This document shows, one piece after another, positions 51,708 to 59,807 of a DNA stretch of 64,000 bases (position 1 is the first letter of the stretch; each line of letters starts with the position of its first letter). The position numbers and the translations under genes were made by a program. A model generated the notes under the pieces. It was given only the letters and a program-made list of their open reading frames with translations, ran no database searches and was not told the origin of the DNA. The stretch is from assembly GCA_019745565.1 (NCBI GenBank), contig JAIESW010000065.1:1-64000 (forward strand). The letters are read 5' to 3'. The stretch is from Burkholderiales bacterium. GTDB lineage: Bacteria > Pseudomonadota > Gammaproteobacteria > Burkholderiales > Ga0077523.

Positions 51708-52415
51708 ATGGACGACGGCCTCGACGTTTCCGCTGGTGACAGGACGCTGGACGTCCCGCGATCGAATGCGGATGTCGGAGCCCGGTTCGCATCGCTCGTG
51801 GATGCCATCCGCGACCGGACGCGCGCGCTGCACGCGGAGGCCGAACGGTCCGGTGTCGTAAGCGACCTGCTGCGGGGGCGGGTCGATCGCCGCAGCTACG
51901 CGGCGCTGCTGCGCAACCTGCTGCCCGCTTACCGCGAACTGGAAAACGGTCTCGAACGGCATCGCAGTGCGGCCGGCATGGACGGCGTTGCACGACCCGC
52001 CGTCTATCGCTCGGCCGCGCTGGAATCCGATCTCGCCGCCCTGTGCGGATCGGATTGGCAGCAACGCATCGAGATCCTGCCGGCAGCGGAGCGTTACGCT
52101 TCGACCGTAGCGGAGGCCGCAGCGTCGGACGGTTCACGCCTGATCGCCCACGCCTACGTGCGCTACCTCGGGGATTTGAGCGGCGGCCGGATCCTTCGCG
52201 GGATCGTCGCGCGCGCCTTGGCGCTCGAGGCATCGCAACTCGCGTTCTACGATTATCCCGGAGTCGCGAACGTGAAGGCACTCAGGACCGCTTACCGTGC
52301 CGATCTCGATCGGGCCGCGGACCATGCGAGCGACCGCGAAAGCGTGATCGCGGAGGCGGAACGTGCGTTCCGTCTCAACATCGAGCTGTCGGTCGCGATC
52401 GCCGCGAACCGCTGA
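51708..52415 (+). CDS. bphO: Heme oxygenase, biliverdin-forming (BphO/HmuO type)
   Basis: A 235-residue bacterial heme oxygenase. It opens heme to biliverdin, iron and CO. The proximal heme ligand is His42 in RTRALHAEAERSG, and the distal helix with flexible glycines is YVRYLGDLSGGRILRG around residue 150. The gene converges on the bacteriophytochrome with a 15-bp gap, the classic way of supplying its chromophore. ATG at 51708 gives about 25 residues before the fold, somewhat more than usual. Confidence 0.9.
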   Translation: MDDGLDVSAGDRTLDVPRSNADVGARFASLVDAIRDRTRALHAEAERSGVVSDLLRGRVDRRSYAALLRNLLPAYRELENGLERHRSAAGMDGVARPAVYRSAALESDLAALCGSDWQQRIEILPAAERYASTVAEAAASDGSRLIAHAYVRYLGDLSGGRILRGIVARALALEASQLAFYDYPGVANVKALRTAYRADLDRAADHASDRESVIAEAERAFRLNIELSVAIAANR

Positions 52416-52430
52416 CGCAGCAGCCGCGCT

Positions 52431-54629
52431 TCAGTCGGGGCGCTTGCCCGAACCGGACGTGCGCCAGATCAGCTGCCCCAGCAGCTCCGCGGTACGGTTG
52501 ACCGATGCCTGGACGCTCTCCAGCATGCCCGGCATCTTGGCCATGTCCACGCCGTCGGTGATCTCCATCGCCGCAAGCTGCGCGTTGCCCACGATAGTGG
52601 ACAGCAGGTTGCGGTAGACCACGTCGGAGTCCGAATCGAGCCGCACGCTCACCGGCCGGTACTGCCGGACGATGCCCTCCTGGAATCGGCGGCGCGCCGC
52701 CTCGGCGGCCTTGCGCTCGGTGAGATCGATAAAGCCGATCACGAATCCGAGATAGCGTTCCGGCGACGCGAACACTGGATCGGCACGCATGAGGATCGGC
52801 TTCGCATCGGTCGCACCGGACGGCAGCGTGACTTCGCCACGCCACGGCAGCCGCTGCTCCAGCAGGTCGCGCAAGGGACGACCGGCGCGGGCGTCGAAGG
52901 CGAGGAGCGCTTCGAGGTCGCGGATCGTATGCAGCCCCGCACGGCGGTCGCCGAGCAGACGGTCGAGCGATGCGTTGGTGACCAGGATCCGGCCCTCCGG
53001 ATCGGCGACCAGGACCGGCTGTTCGGAAATCTGCACCTGGTCGCTCGCCTCGCGCAGCTGGTCGCGCGCGATCAGCATCCGCACCGATCGGAACTGCAAC
53101 ACGATGTCGGAGACCGATTCGCCGATGAGGCGGGCGGCCGCGTAGTCGGACGGCGTCCACGGGTCGCACGTGCCTTCGACCACCTGGTGCCACTGCGCGA
53201 AGGAACGCCGCGGCGACAGGTCGGTCGGGTCGTTGCCGACGACGAAGGGCTTCGCGGGATTGCCGCCCCATGTCACGGTCCGTACGCGCTCGTGGCGGAA
53301 CCACATCAGGTAGTCGCCGGGTGCGCTCGAGAGCGGGGTGGCGATGACACCCGCGGCCACCTGCGTCAGCAGCACGAACTCTGGCGCGTCCAGACCGAGC
53401 GAAGCAGTGGAGATCACGGGCGCCTTCGGCTTGCGGTCGATCCACCGGCCGATCTCGCGCAGCTCCGGCGTGCCCGGCACTTCGCCGACGGTCAGCACCT
53501 GCCCTTCGAACAGCAGTGCCGCACCGGTCGCATCGAGCGGCTGCAGCAGCGAGCGCGGATCGTCGAAGAGCGCGCTCTTCCAGTCGCCGTCGCGGGCGAT
53601 GGCTTCGACCATCCGCTGCTCCAGCCGGCGCACCGTCAGTTCCATGTGCGCCTGGGCGAAGCTTTCGAGCGCCGCGATGCGCGTCGCCAGCGCCTCGGCC
53701 AGCAGGTCGCACGCGGCCCGGGCTTCGTAGTCCACGTGCCTCGGCACGTAGTGGTGGCAGGCCACCAGCCCCCACAGCTTTCCGCCCACCATCAGCGAGA
53801 CGACCATGGTCGCGCGGACACCCATGTTCTTCAGGTACTGGATGTGCAGCGGCGACATGCTGCGCAACAGGCACAGCGACATGTCGAGCTCCTGGCCGCT
53901 GATCGGCGAGAGCCGCGGCACCAGCGGCACCTGGGCGGCCTCGACGTCCACCAGCACGCGTACGCGATTGCGTTCGTACAGGCGACGCGCGATCTGCGGA
54001 ATGTCGGAGGCGGGATAGTGGTTGCCGAGATAGGGTTCGAGTCCGGCCTGCCGCCGCTCGGCGAAGACCTCGCCGTGGCCCTCTTCGTCGAACCGGTAGA
54101 TCATGACCCGGTCGTAGGCCGTCACGTTCTTGAACACCGTCGCCGCACCGTCGCACAGCTCGCGCAGCGACGATGCACCGAGTATGGCGTTGAGGGCCTC
54201 CTGCAGCGCTCCCGAGAAGTCGACCGGGACACCGGGCCGCTCCAGTTCCACGATCAGCTCCGCCGCCGACGTGCGATGCATGAGGCAGTCCACCTCACCT
54301 TCGACGCCGCCCACGCGGCAGCGCACCGCGATCGGGATCTGCTCCAGCGGACCATCGAGGTGTTCGCGCAATCGCGCGGCGAGGTTGCCCCCGAACTGAT
54401 CGAGCGAGCGGCCGATCGGCTCTTCAGCGCTCCCCAGGAAAGCTCGGGCGTTGATACTCGACTGCACGATGACGAGATCGGGTTCGCGCAGCACCAGCAG
54501 GGCACCGTGGGGTTGTATCGAACCCGCGAGATGGATCTGCTCGCGCTCGCAGTTGGACAGGTCGGCCTTTCCGAACAGCGTGGCCGGTGCCTGCGGCATG
54601 GGCACCCCGGGAATCGTCGGGCGGGTCAC
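52431..54629 (-). CDS. bphP: Bacteriophytochrome with truncated, kinase-dead output module
   Basis: A 732-residue red/far-red photoreceptor. PAS (about 20-125) with the biliverdin Cys27 in SNCEREQIHLAGSIQPHG; GAF with YPASDIPQIARRLY and CHHYVPRHV; PHY with tongue motif PRRSF and the WGGNPAK region; then PAS9 (about 520-635) and a helical end (640-732) that resembles only the dimerisation part of a histidine kinase. That end has no His and no ATPase domain. The layout is that of RpBphP1/BrBphP, which act by binding PpsR. GTG at 54629 overlaps the stop of the upstream PpsR-like gene (GTGA); an ATG at 54599 is an alternative. Confidence 0.95.
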   Translation of the reverse strand: MTRPTIPGVPMPQAPATLFGKADLSNCEREQIHLAGSIQPHGALLVLREPDLVIVQSSINARAFLGSAEEPIGRSLDQFGGNLAARLREHLDGPLEQIPIAVRCRVGGVEGEVDCLMHRTSAAELIVELERPGVPVDFSGALQEALNAILGASSLRELCDGAATVFKNVTAYDRVMIYRFDEEGHGEVFAERRQAGLEPYLGNHYPASDIPQIARRLYERNRVRVLVDVEAAQVPLVPRLSPISGQELDMSLCLLRSMSPLHIQYLKNMGVRATMVVSLMVGGKLWGLVACHHYVPRHVDYEARAACDLLAEALATRIAALESFAQAHMELTVRRLEQRMVEAIARDGDWKSALFDDPRSLLQPLDATGAALLFEGQVLTVGEVPGTPELREIGRWIDRKPKAPVISTASLGLDAPEFVLLTQVAAGVIATPLSSAPGDYLMWFRHERVRTVTWGGNPAKPFVVGNDPTDLSPRRSFAQWHQVVEGTCDPWTPSDYAAARLIGESVSDIVLQFRSVRMLIARDQLREASDQVQISEQPVLVADPEGRILVTNASLDRLLGDRRAGLHTIRDLEALLAFDARAGRPLRDLLEQRLPWRGEVTLPSGATDAKPILMRADPVFASPERYLGFVIGFIDLTERKAAEAARRRFQEGIVRQYRPVSVRLDSDSDVVYRNLLSTIVGNAQLAAMEITDGVDMAKMPGMLESVQASVNRTAELLGQLIWRTSGSGKRPD

Positions 54630-55714
54630 GCGCCGGCTTCCCGCAGCAGGAGGCCGAAGTAATGCGGATCGTTGTCGGAACTGCCGACCGCCGAGATCTG
54701 AACCGGCACCTCGTGACCGGAAGCGAGTTGCACCGAAGCCGCGTGGTTGCGCACGCGCCCCTCGCGGCGAACGGCAGCGATCAACGCGTCGAGGTCGGAA
54801 GCCGGACTCAGCCAGCGATCGATGCGGCTGCCGATCGCCGGCTCCTCGCCGGACATCCGCACCAGTTCCAGGAACGCACGATTGCTGCGCAGGATGGTAC
54901 GTTCGCCGTCGGTGACCACGAACGCATCGGGGCCGCGATCGATCAGGTCTTCCACCGGGATGCGATCCTCGGCGTGCTTTGGCGGACCGGATGCGCCGGC
55001 CCGCGCGAGCTGCAGCAGGAACAGGTCACCGGTGTCGGAGTTCATGAGCGACGCACGGACGAGCCAGAGTTCGCGATGCACTCCCAGACGCACCAGGATG
55101 CCGGTGGACTTGCCGTGGGCGCGCGCCCGGGCCAGCATGGCCTGGAACGCCTCGCGGTCCTCGGCAGCCACTTCGCCCAGCACGACGCGGCCCTCGCCGC
55201 CCTCGGCACGCAGCGCCCGCATCGCCGCCGGGTTCGCCTCGAGAATGCGCAGGTTCGCGGCGCGCACCAGCAGCACCGGCTCGTCGGCATTGTCGAAGAG
55301 ATGGCGGTAGCGCGTCTCCACCTCGCGCAGCTGCCAGTACTTGCGCTCCATCGACTGCTGCGCCTCGACCAGGCGTGCCTGCAACTCGGCCACCGCCTGG
55401 AGATTGCGTCCGATCGCGATGAGACCGTCACGCTCGCCCAGCCGGATGGTCGCGTACTCCACGAGGATTTCGCGCCCGCTCGGAAAACGCTGGTTGATCT
55501 GGCGGAACCCGGTGACGCGCAGCCAGCGCGCATCCTCCACCAGCCGCTTCACCTTGTCGCTGCCGACGCCCGAGACGGTCTCGAACCACGGCCGGCCGAC
55601 CCAGTGATCCAGATCCTCATGGGGAAACGCCTGCGACAGGGTCGCATCCCGGATCACGCCATCCATGTCGAGATGGAGCGTGATGTCGGGCTGCGGAACG
55701 TTCGTCCCTATCAT
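54626..55714 (-). CDS. PpsR paralog lacking the DNA-binding domain
   Basis: A 362-residue protein similar to PpsR/CrtJ over PAS-N (PDITLHLDMDGVIRDATLSQ), the Q-linker helix (LVEAQQSMERKYWQLREV), PAS1 and PAS2 (ending at YFGLLLREAGA). The chain stops where full-length PpsR continues into the Fis-type helix-turn-helix, so about 100 residues are absent. It has no cysteine at all, so redox control by thiols is impossible. The stop overlaps bphP by four bases, which is why truncation by a late frameshift is unlikely. It likely binds BphP and/or PpsR and acts as an antirepressor-type partner; that role is inference. Confidence 0.9.
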   Translation of the reverse strand: MIGTNVPQPDITLHLDMDGVIRDATLSQAFPHEDLDHWVGRPWFETVSGVGSDKVKRLVEDARWLRVTGFRQINQRFPSGREILVEYATIRLGERDGLIAIGRNLQAVAELQARLVEAQQSMERKYWQLREVETRYRHLFDNADEPVLLVRAANLRILEANPAAMRALRAEGGEGRVVLGEVAAEDREAFQAMLARARAHGKSTGILVRLGVHRELWLVRASLMNSDTGDLFLLQLARAGASGPPKHAEDRIPVEDLIDRGPDAFVVTDGERTILRSNRAFLELVRMSGEEPAIGSRIDRWLSPASDLDALIAAVRREGRVRNHAASVQLASGHEVPVQISAVGSSDNDPHYFGLLLREAGA

Positions 55715-55776
55715 GAGGGGTCCCTGCGCGCCGGTGAGCCGGCACGCGGTGGTCAGCGGGATCGCGGAATGCCATT

Positions 55777-56085
55777 CTAGCTCTCCGGGCTGCCCTCCGG
55801 AGCAATGGCGCGCTGCGGCGCGGCCAGCCACCGCCGCGCCAGGTCGGCGAGGTGGGTGACGAGCGCTGCCAGCAGCCAGGCGGCGGTCCAGATCCAATCG
55901 GCGCCGACCATGGTGCAACGCAAGGCGAGTAGCAGACACGCACCCGGCAGCAACGCGGCCGCCACGTCCGCGACCGCGTGGTCGTGGCCTGCGGCCCTCC
56001 GCCACACGGCGAGCGCCGCGCCTTCGAGCACCGCGAACGCGAGTATCAGGTCGACGATGCGGCCGGATGCGAACAACTCGCTCAT
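55777..56085 (-). CDS. Small membrane protein of the photosynthesis cluster
   Basis: A 102-residue protein with three predicted transmembrane helices (VDLILAFAVLEGAALAVW, VADVAAALLPGACLLLALRC, WIWTAAWLLAALVTHLADLA). No family is recognised. It begins 21 bp after bchP stops and ends 62 bp before the PpsR-like gene, so it is almost surely co-transcribed with pigment genes. Size and position resemble the small unknown orfs seen in other photosynthesis clusters; the role is unknown. Confidence 0.8.
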   Translation of the reverse strand: MSELFASGRIVDLILAFAVLEGAALAVWRRAAGHDHAVADVAAALLPGACLLLALRCTMVGADWIWTAAWLLAALVTHLADLARRWLAAPQRAIAPEGSPES

Positions 56086-56106
56086 CGCCGGTTCGGATCC
56101 GCGTAG

Positions 56107-57297
56107 TCAGGGGGAAACGATGCCCACCAGGTGCGCGAGATCCTTGAAGAAGATGCGCACGTGCGTCATCGGCTTCGCGCGCACCAGCTTCTTGTGCATG
56201 TAAGCCTGCCAGGTGAGCGCCTGCACGTCCGGATCGCGACAGATGCTGACGAAGCGCTCGCGCCGCCGGTCGCTCGAATACCAGAAGCGCTGCATGATGC
56301 CGAGCACCCAGAACACCCGGCCGTGCGCACGCATGAAGCGCTTGCGCGCAGTCGCGAGCGCTCGCGCATCGCCGGTACGCAGGTATTGCAGCGCAGCCTC
56401 CGCTGCCAGGCGCCCGCCGGTCATGGCGTAGTAGATGCCTTCGCCGGACGCCGGGGCGACGACACCGGACGCATCGCCCGCGAGCACCACGTCGCGGCCG
56501 TTGTCCCATCGGGGGAGCGGCTTCATAGGAATCGGCGCGCCCTCACGGCGGATGGTCTCCGCTGCATCGAGTCCGGTGGCCTGTCTCAGTGCGGTCGCGG
56601 CATGGCGGATCGAGAAGCCGCGATTCGCCGTGCCGGTGCCCACGCTCGTGGTCGCGCCGTGCGGAAACACCCAGCCGTAGAAGTCCGGCGATAACGCACC
56701 CCGATAGATTACGTCGCAACGCGCCGGATCGAACTTGCCCTGGCCCGCGGCCGGCGAACGCACGATCTCGTGATAGGCGTAGACGTAGCGCATGCGATGC
56801 GCGCCCGCAATCTCCTGCCGTGCGACAGCGGAGGCGGCACCGTCGGCACCGATGACGACTCGCGTGCGCACGCACTGCGTTGCAGCGCCATCCTTCGTGC
56901 GGAAGTGAACGCACGTATCCCCATTCTCGCGCGTGATCCCATCGTAGGCGCCGGCACGCCGAACGGCACCGGCCGCCGCAGCTCGCTCCCGCAGCCATTC
57001 GTCGAATACCTCGCGATCCACCATGCCGACGAAGCCGCCTTCGATCGGCATGTCCACCTCGGCCCCCTTCGGCGAAACCATGCGCGCCGACGTGACGCGC
57101 GCCACCAGCAGCGCATCGGGAATCTCGAATTCGCGGATGAGCGCCGGCGGCACGGCACCGCCGCAAGGCTTGATGCGCCCGGCACGATCGAGCAGCAGCA
57201 CCGTACACCCCGCGCGCGCGAGGTCGGCCGCCGCCGTCGCTCCGGCCGGGCCGCCGCCCACCACGACCGCATCGTAGCTCTCGTTCATCGAGGTCAT
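56107..57297 (-). CDS. bchP: Geranylgeranyl diphosphate / geranylgeranyl-bacteriochlorophyll reductase
   Basis: A 396-residue flavoprotein that reduces the geranylgeranyl tail of bacteriochlorophyll to phytyl. The FAD motif is VVVGGGPAGATAAADLARAG, followed by CGGAVPPALI; the second FAD motif is VVLAGDASGVVAPASGEGIYYA; ends with YMHKKLVRAKPM. The ATG at 57297 overlaps the stop of the upstream pucC-like gene (ATGA); a second ATG at 57288 also fits. It belongs to the tight bchG - pucC-like - bchP operon. Confidence 0.95.
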   Translation of the reverse strand: MTSMNESYDAVVVGGGPAGATAAADLARAGCTVLLLDRAGRIKPCGGAVPPALIREFEIPDALLVARVTSARMVSPKGAEVDMPIEGGFVGMVDREVFDEWLRERAAAAGAVRRAGAYDGITRENGDTCVHFRTKDGAATQCVRTRVVIGADGAASAVARQEIAGAHRMRYVYAYHEIVRSPAAGQGKFDPARCDVIYRGALSPDFYGWVFPHGATTSVGTGTANRGFSIRHAATALRQATGLDAAETIRREGAPIPMKPLPRWDNGRDVVLAGDASGVVAPASGEGIYYAMTGGRLAAEAALQYLRTGDARALATARKRFMRAHGRVFWVLGIMQRFWYSSDRRRERFVSICRDPDVQALTWQAYMHKKLVRAKPMTHVRIFFKDLAHLVGIVSP

Positions 57298-58628
57298 CCC
57301 CTTTCGATCGGCACCAGCATGCCGCCGGTACCGGCGACGGATCTGGCCGTCGCACCCGCACTCACTTTCGCGGCCAGCACGGCGGACAGCACGAAGAGCA
57401 TCGCCTCGGCGGCAAAGACGACTGCGTACGCTTGCGCGGGAGAGGCCATGAAGTGGCGTGCGACATCGCTCGCCGCCGTACCCGCCAGATCGCCGAGGCC
57501 GAAGGCGACGGCCTGGGCGGCACCCCACAATCCCATGCGCACGCCCTCGCGCGATTCGCGGCCGCGGCCGGCGAGTTCCATCATCGAGCCGATCGCGGCG
57601 ACCGCGAATGCGCCGTTCGCGAGTCCGAGCAGGAACACCGATTCGCGCAGCGGCCATCCCGGCCCATGCACCGCAGCGCCCACCAGCGCCGCCAGCGCAG
57701 CACCCGAGGCGAGGCAGCCGCCGATGGTCCATGCGCGCAACGTGCCGAAGCGACCGCGTCCCACGGAGCCTGCGACGGCGACGAGCAGCATGCCCCCGAG
57801 CACACCGCCATGCTGCACGCCCGAGAGCCGCGTCGACTCGCCCGGCGTCATACCGAACACCATGCCCGCGAACGGTTCGAGGATCAGATCCTGCGCGCTG
57901 TAGGCCAGCATCGACACGAATACGAAAACGGTGAAGCGGCGCGCCGCGGGTTCGGCCCACACCTGGTGCAGCGCCTCGATGAAGCGGGCCCTGGTCTGCT
58001 CGGGGACCGCGGCGGCCATCGCGCCGTCACCTTCCACGCCCCGGACTGCCAGCAGGGCGACGACGAACGCGACGAGGGAAACACCCGACGTCACTGCCAC
58101 GAGCCGCAGGGGCGAGTACGGATCGAGCAGATGGCCGGCGATCATCGCCGTCACCGCAAAACCCGCGATCATCATCATCCACACGATGGTCGCGGCAGCT
58201 GCGCGCCGGCCCGCTTCGACGCGCTTCGCAAGCAGTACCAGCAACGCCGTGCCGGCAGAACCGACACCGATGCCGATCGCACCGAACGCCACCACCGCCA
58301 GCACGATGCCGGCGACGGGATCGGTCGTCATCCACGCCGTTGCCGCCGCGGCACCGATGCCGCCCAGCGCCAGCGTCGCCATGCCACCGACGATCCAGGG
58401 CGTACGCCTGCCCCCGACATCGGAGCCATGACCGAGTCGCGGCCGCACCACCTGCACCAGATAGTGCAGCGCGACCAGCACGCCCGGCAGGATCGCAGGC
58501 AAGGCCAGTTCGACCACCATCACGCGATTCAGGGTGGAAGTGGTGAGGACCACGATCGCCCCGAGCGCGGTCTGCACGAGACCCAGGCGGACGATGCCGA
58601 CCCAGCCGAGCGGTGACGCTGCCGTCAT
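57294..58628 (-). CDS. PucC/LhaA-family MFS protein (bacteriochlorophyll delivery)
   Basis: A 444-residue 12-helix protein of the BCD/PucC family, major facilitator fold. VRLGLVQTALGAIVVLTTSTLNRVMVVEL at its start (in pieces, GAIVVLTTSTLNRVM) is the family mark, with VQVVRPRLGHGSDVGGRRTP after it. The copy between bchG and bchP (Orf428-type) helps in light-harvesting complex assembly or pigment delivery in relatives. Overlaps of four bases at both ends couple it to bchG and bchP. Confidence 0.92.
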   Translation of the reverse strand: MTAASPLGWVGIVRLGLVQTALGAIVVLTTSTLNRVMVVELALPAILPGVLVALHYLVQVVRPRLGHGSDVGGRRTPWIVGGMATLALGGIGAAAATAWMTTDPVAGIVLAVVAFGAIGIGVGSAGTALLVLLAKRVEAGRRAAAATIVWMMMIAGFAVTAMIAGHLLDPYSPLRLVAVTSGVSLVAFVVALLAVRGVEGDGAMAAAVPEQTRARFIEALHQVWAEPAARRFTVFVFVSMLAYSAQDLILEPFAGMVFGMTPGESTRLSGVQHGGVLGGMLLVAVAGSVGRGRFGTLRAWTIGGCLASGAALAALVGAAVHGPGWPLRESVFLLGLANGAFAVAAIGSMMELAGRGRESREGVRMGLWGAAQAVAFGLGDLAGTAASDVARHFMASPAQAYAVVFAAEAMLFVLSAVLAAKVSAGATARSVAGTGGMLVPIERG

Positions 58629-59539
58629 GACGGCACCGCCAGCGCACGCACGGCAAAGGCGCTCACCAGCATGCCGAGCACGAAGAAGTTGATGCCCAGT
58701 GCGCTGTACCAGAGCGCGCGCGCACCCGGCTTGCGCAGGAAGCGCAGCATCAATGCAATCTGCACGGCCAGCAGAACCGCGACGCCGAGCGCGTGCCAGG
58801 GCCGATCCCAATGCCAGAGGATAACCACCACGGCGCATTGCGGCAGCGCCATGAAAAGACAAGCGGCGCGGCCTGCGTTGATCTCACCCAGCCGCACCGG
58901 CAATGAACCGACGCCGGTGCGCCGGTCGCCTTCCACCGACTTGAAGTCGTTCAACGTCATGATGCCGTGCGCACCGACGCTGTAGAGGAAGGCGAGCAGC
59001 AGGATGCGCGCATCGGGCAGGTTGCCGCCGGTCATCACGGCGGCGCCGGTAATCCATGCGAGCCCCTCGTAGCAGAAGCCGCACGCCGCGTTGCCCCACC
59101 AGCCGTTGCGCTTCAAGCGCAGCGGCGGCGCGCTGTAGGCCCACGCGAGTACCAGCCCCAGCAGGGCGGCCGCGAACACCCATGGCCCGAGTGCCATGGC
59201 CACTGCGGCGGAAAGTGCAGTCCACGCGACGGCGATGCGCAGACCCCAGGTGCCGGGGATGCGACCGGACGGAATCGGGCGACCCGGCTCGTTGATCGCA
59301 TCCACGTGCCGGTCGAACCAGTCGTTCACGGCCTGGCTCGTGGCACATACGAGCGGGCCGGCCAGCAGCACGCCGACGACGATAGAAGTCCAGCGACCGT
59401 CGGGCGCGACACCGGAGGAGACTACGCCGCACAGAAAAGCCCACATGGGCGGGAACCATGTGATCGGCTTCAGCAGCTCCAGCACCGCAGAGGGTGCAGG
59501 ACGAGCCTCGATTACCGCTGTCATCGCAGAGCGCGCCAT
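58625..59539 (-). CDS. bchG: Bacteriochlorophyll synthase
   Basis: A 304-residue membrane prenyltransferase (UbiA family) that esterifies bacteriochlorophyllide a with geranylgeranyl diphosphate. The first Asp-rich motif NDWFDRHVDAINEPGRPIPSG (read as NDWFDRHVDAINEPGRP) is diagnostic, with the second Asp region LNDFKSVEGDRRTGV. About nine helices. ATG at 59539 is used; a second ATG five codons on is possible. A perfect TGT-N12-ACA PpsR-type site lies 30 bases upstream. Confidence 0.96.
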   Translation of the reverse strand: MARSAMTAVIEARPAPSAVLELLKPITWFPPMWAFLCGVVSSGVAPDGRWTSIVVGVLLAGPLVCATSQAVNDWFDRHVDAINEPGRPIPSGRIPGTWGLRIAVAWTALSAAVAMALGPWVFAAALLGLVLAWAYSAPPLRLKRNGWWGNAACGFCYEGLAWITGAAVMTGGNLPDARILLLAFLYSVGAHGIMTLNDFKSVEGDRRTGVGSLPVRLGEINAGRAACLFMALPQCAVVVILWHWDRPWHALGVAVLLAVQIALMLRFLRKPGARALWYSALGINFFVLGMLVSAFAVRALAVPS

Positions 59540-59568
59540 GGCCGGACGCTACTGCTGACAATAAGCAA

Positions 59569-59586
59569 TGTCAATTCATCGTTACA
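59569..59586. promoter_or_regulatory. PpsR/CrtJ-type operator upstream of bchG
   Basis: TGT at 59569-59571 and ACA at 59584-59586 are separated by exactly 12 bases, the CrtJ/PpsR consensus. It ends 30-47 bases before the bchG start codon. The same stretch contains TGACA-N8-TGTCA (59557-59574), an overlapping inverted repeat. One such match is expected by chance about every 4 kb, so position supports the call more than sequence alone. Confidence 0.6.
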
Positions 59587-59641
59587 TTGGTAGCAGGCGC
59601 TTTGCTCCCCCTCCCTCCCTCGGCAAAGCTGGCGCGGCGCT

Positions 59642-59770
59642 GCCCCCACCATAACCCTCCCCCACGCTGATGCGTGGAGGAGGGGACGTACATCCCTTCC
59701 CCCGAAGTCGGGGGAAGGAGCTCTATACCCCTGCCCCCAGCTTTGCTGGGGGAAGGTTGGGATGGGGGCC
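59642..59770. repeat. Dispersed C-rich/G-rich hairpin repeat (copy 6)
   Basis: Three hairpin units stand in a row: CACGCTGATGCGTG, CCCCGAAGTCGGGG and CCCCCAGC/GCTGGGGG, with CCCCCACCATAACCCTCC at the left and TTGGGATGGGGGCC at the right. The first two units are nearly the same as those in the array at 21.5 kb. It fills the ppsR-bchG gap and may end aerR-ppsR transcripts before bchG. Confidence 0.87.
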
Positions 59771-59807
59771 TGCCGGATGTTTCCCGCGAAAGGCGGCCGG
59801 CGACCGC

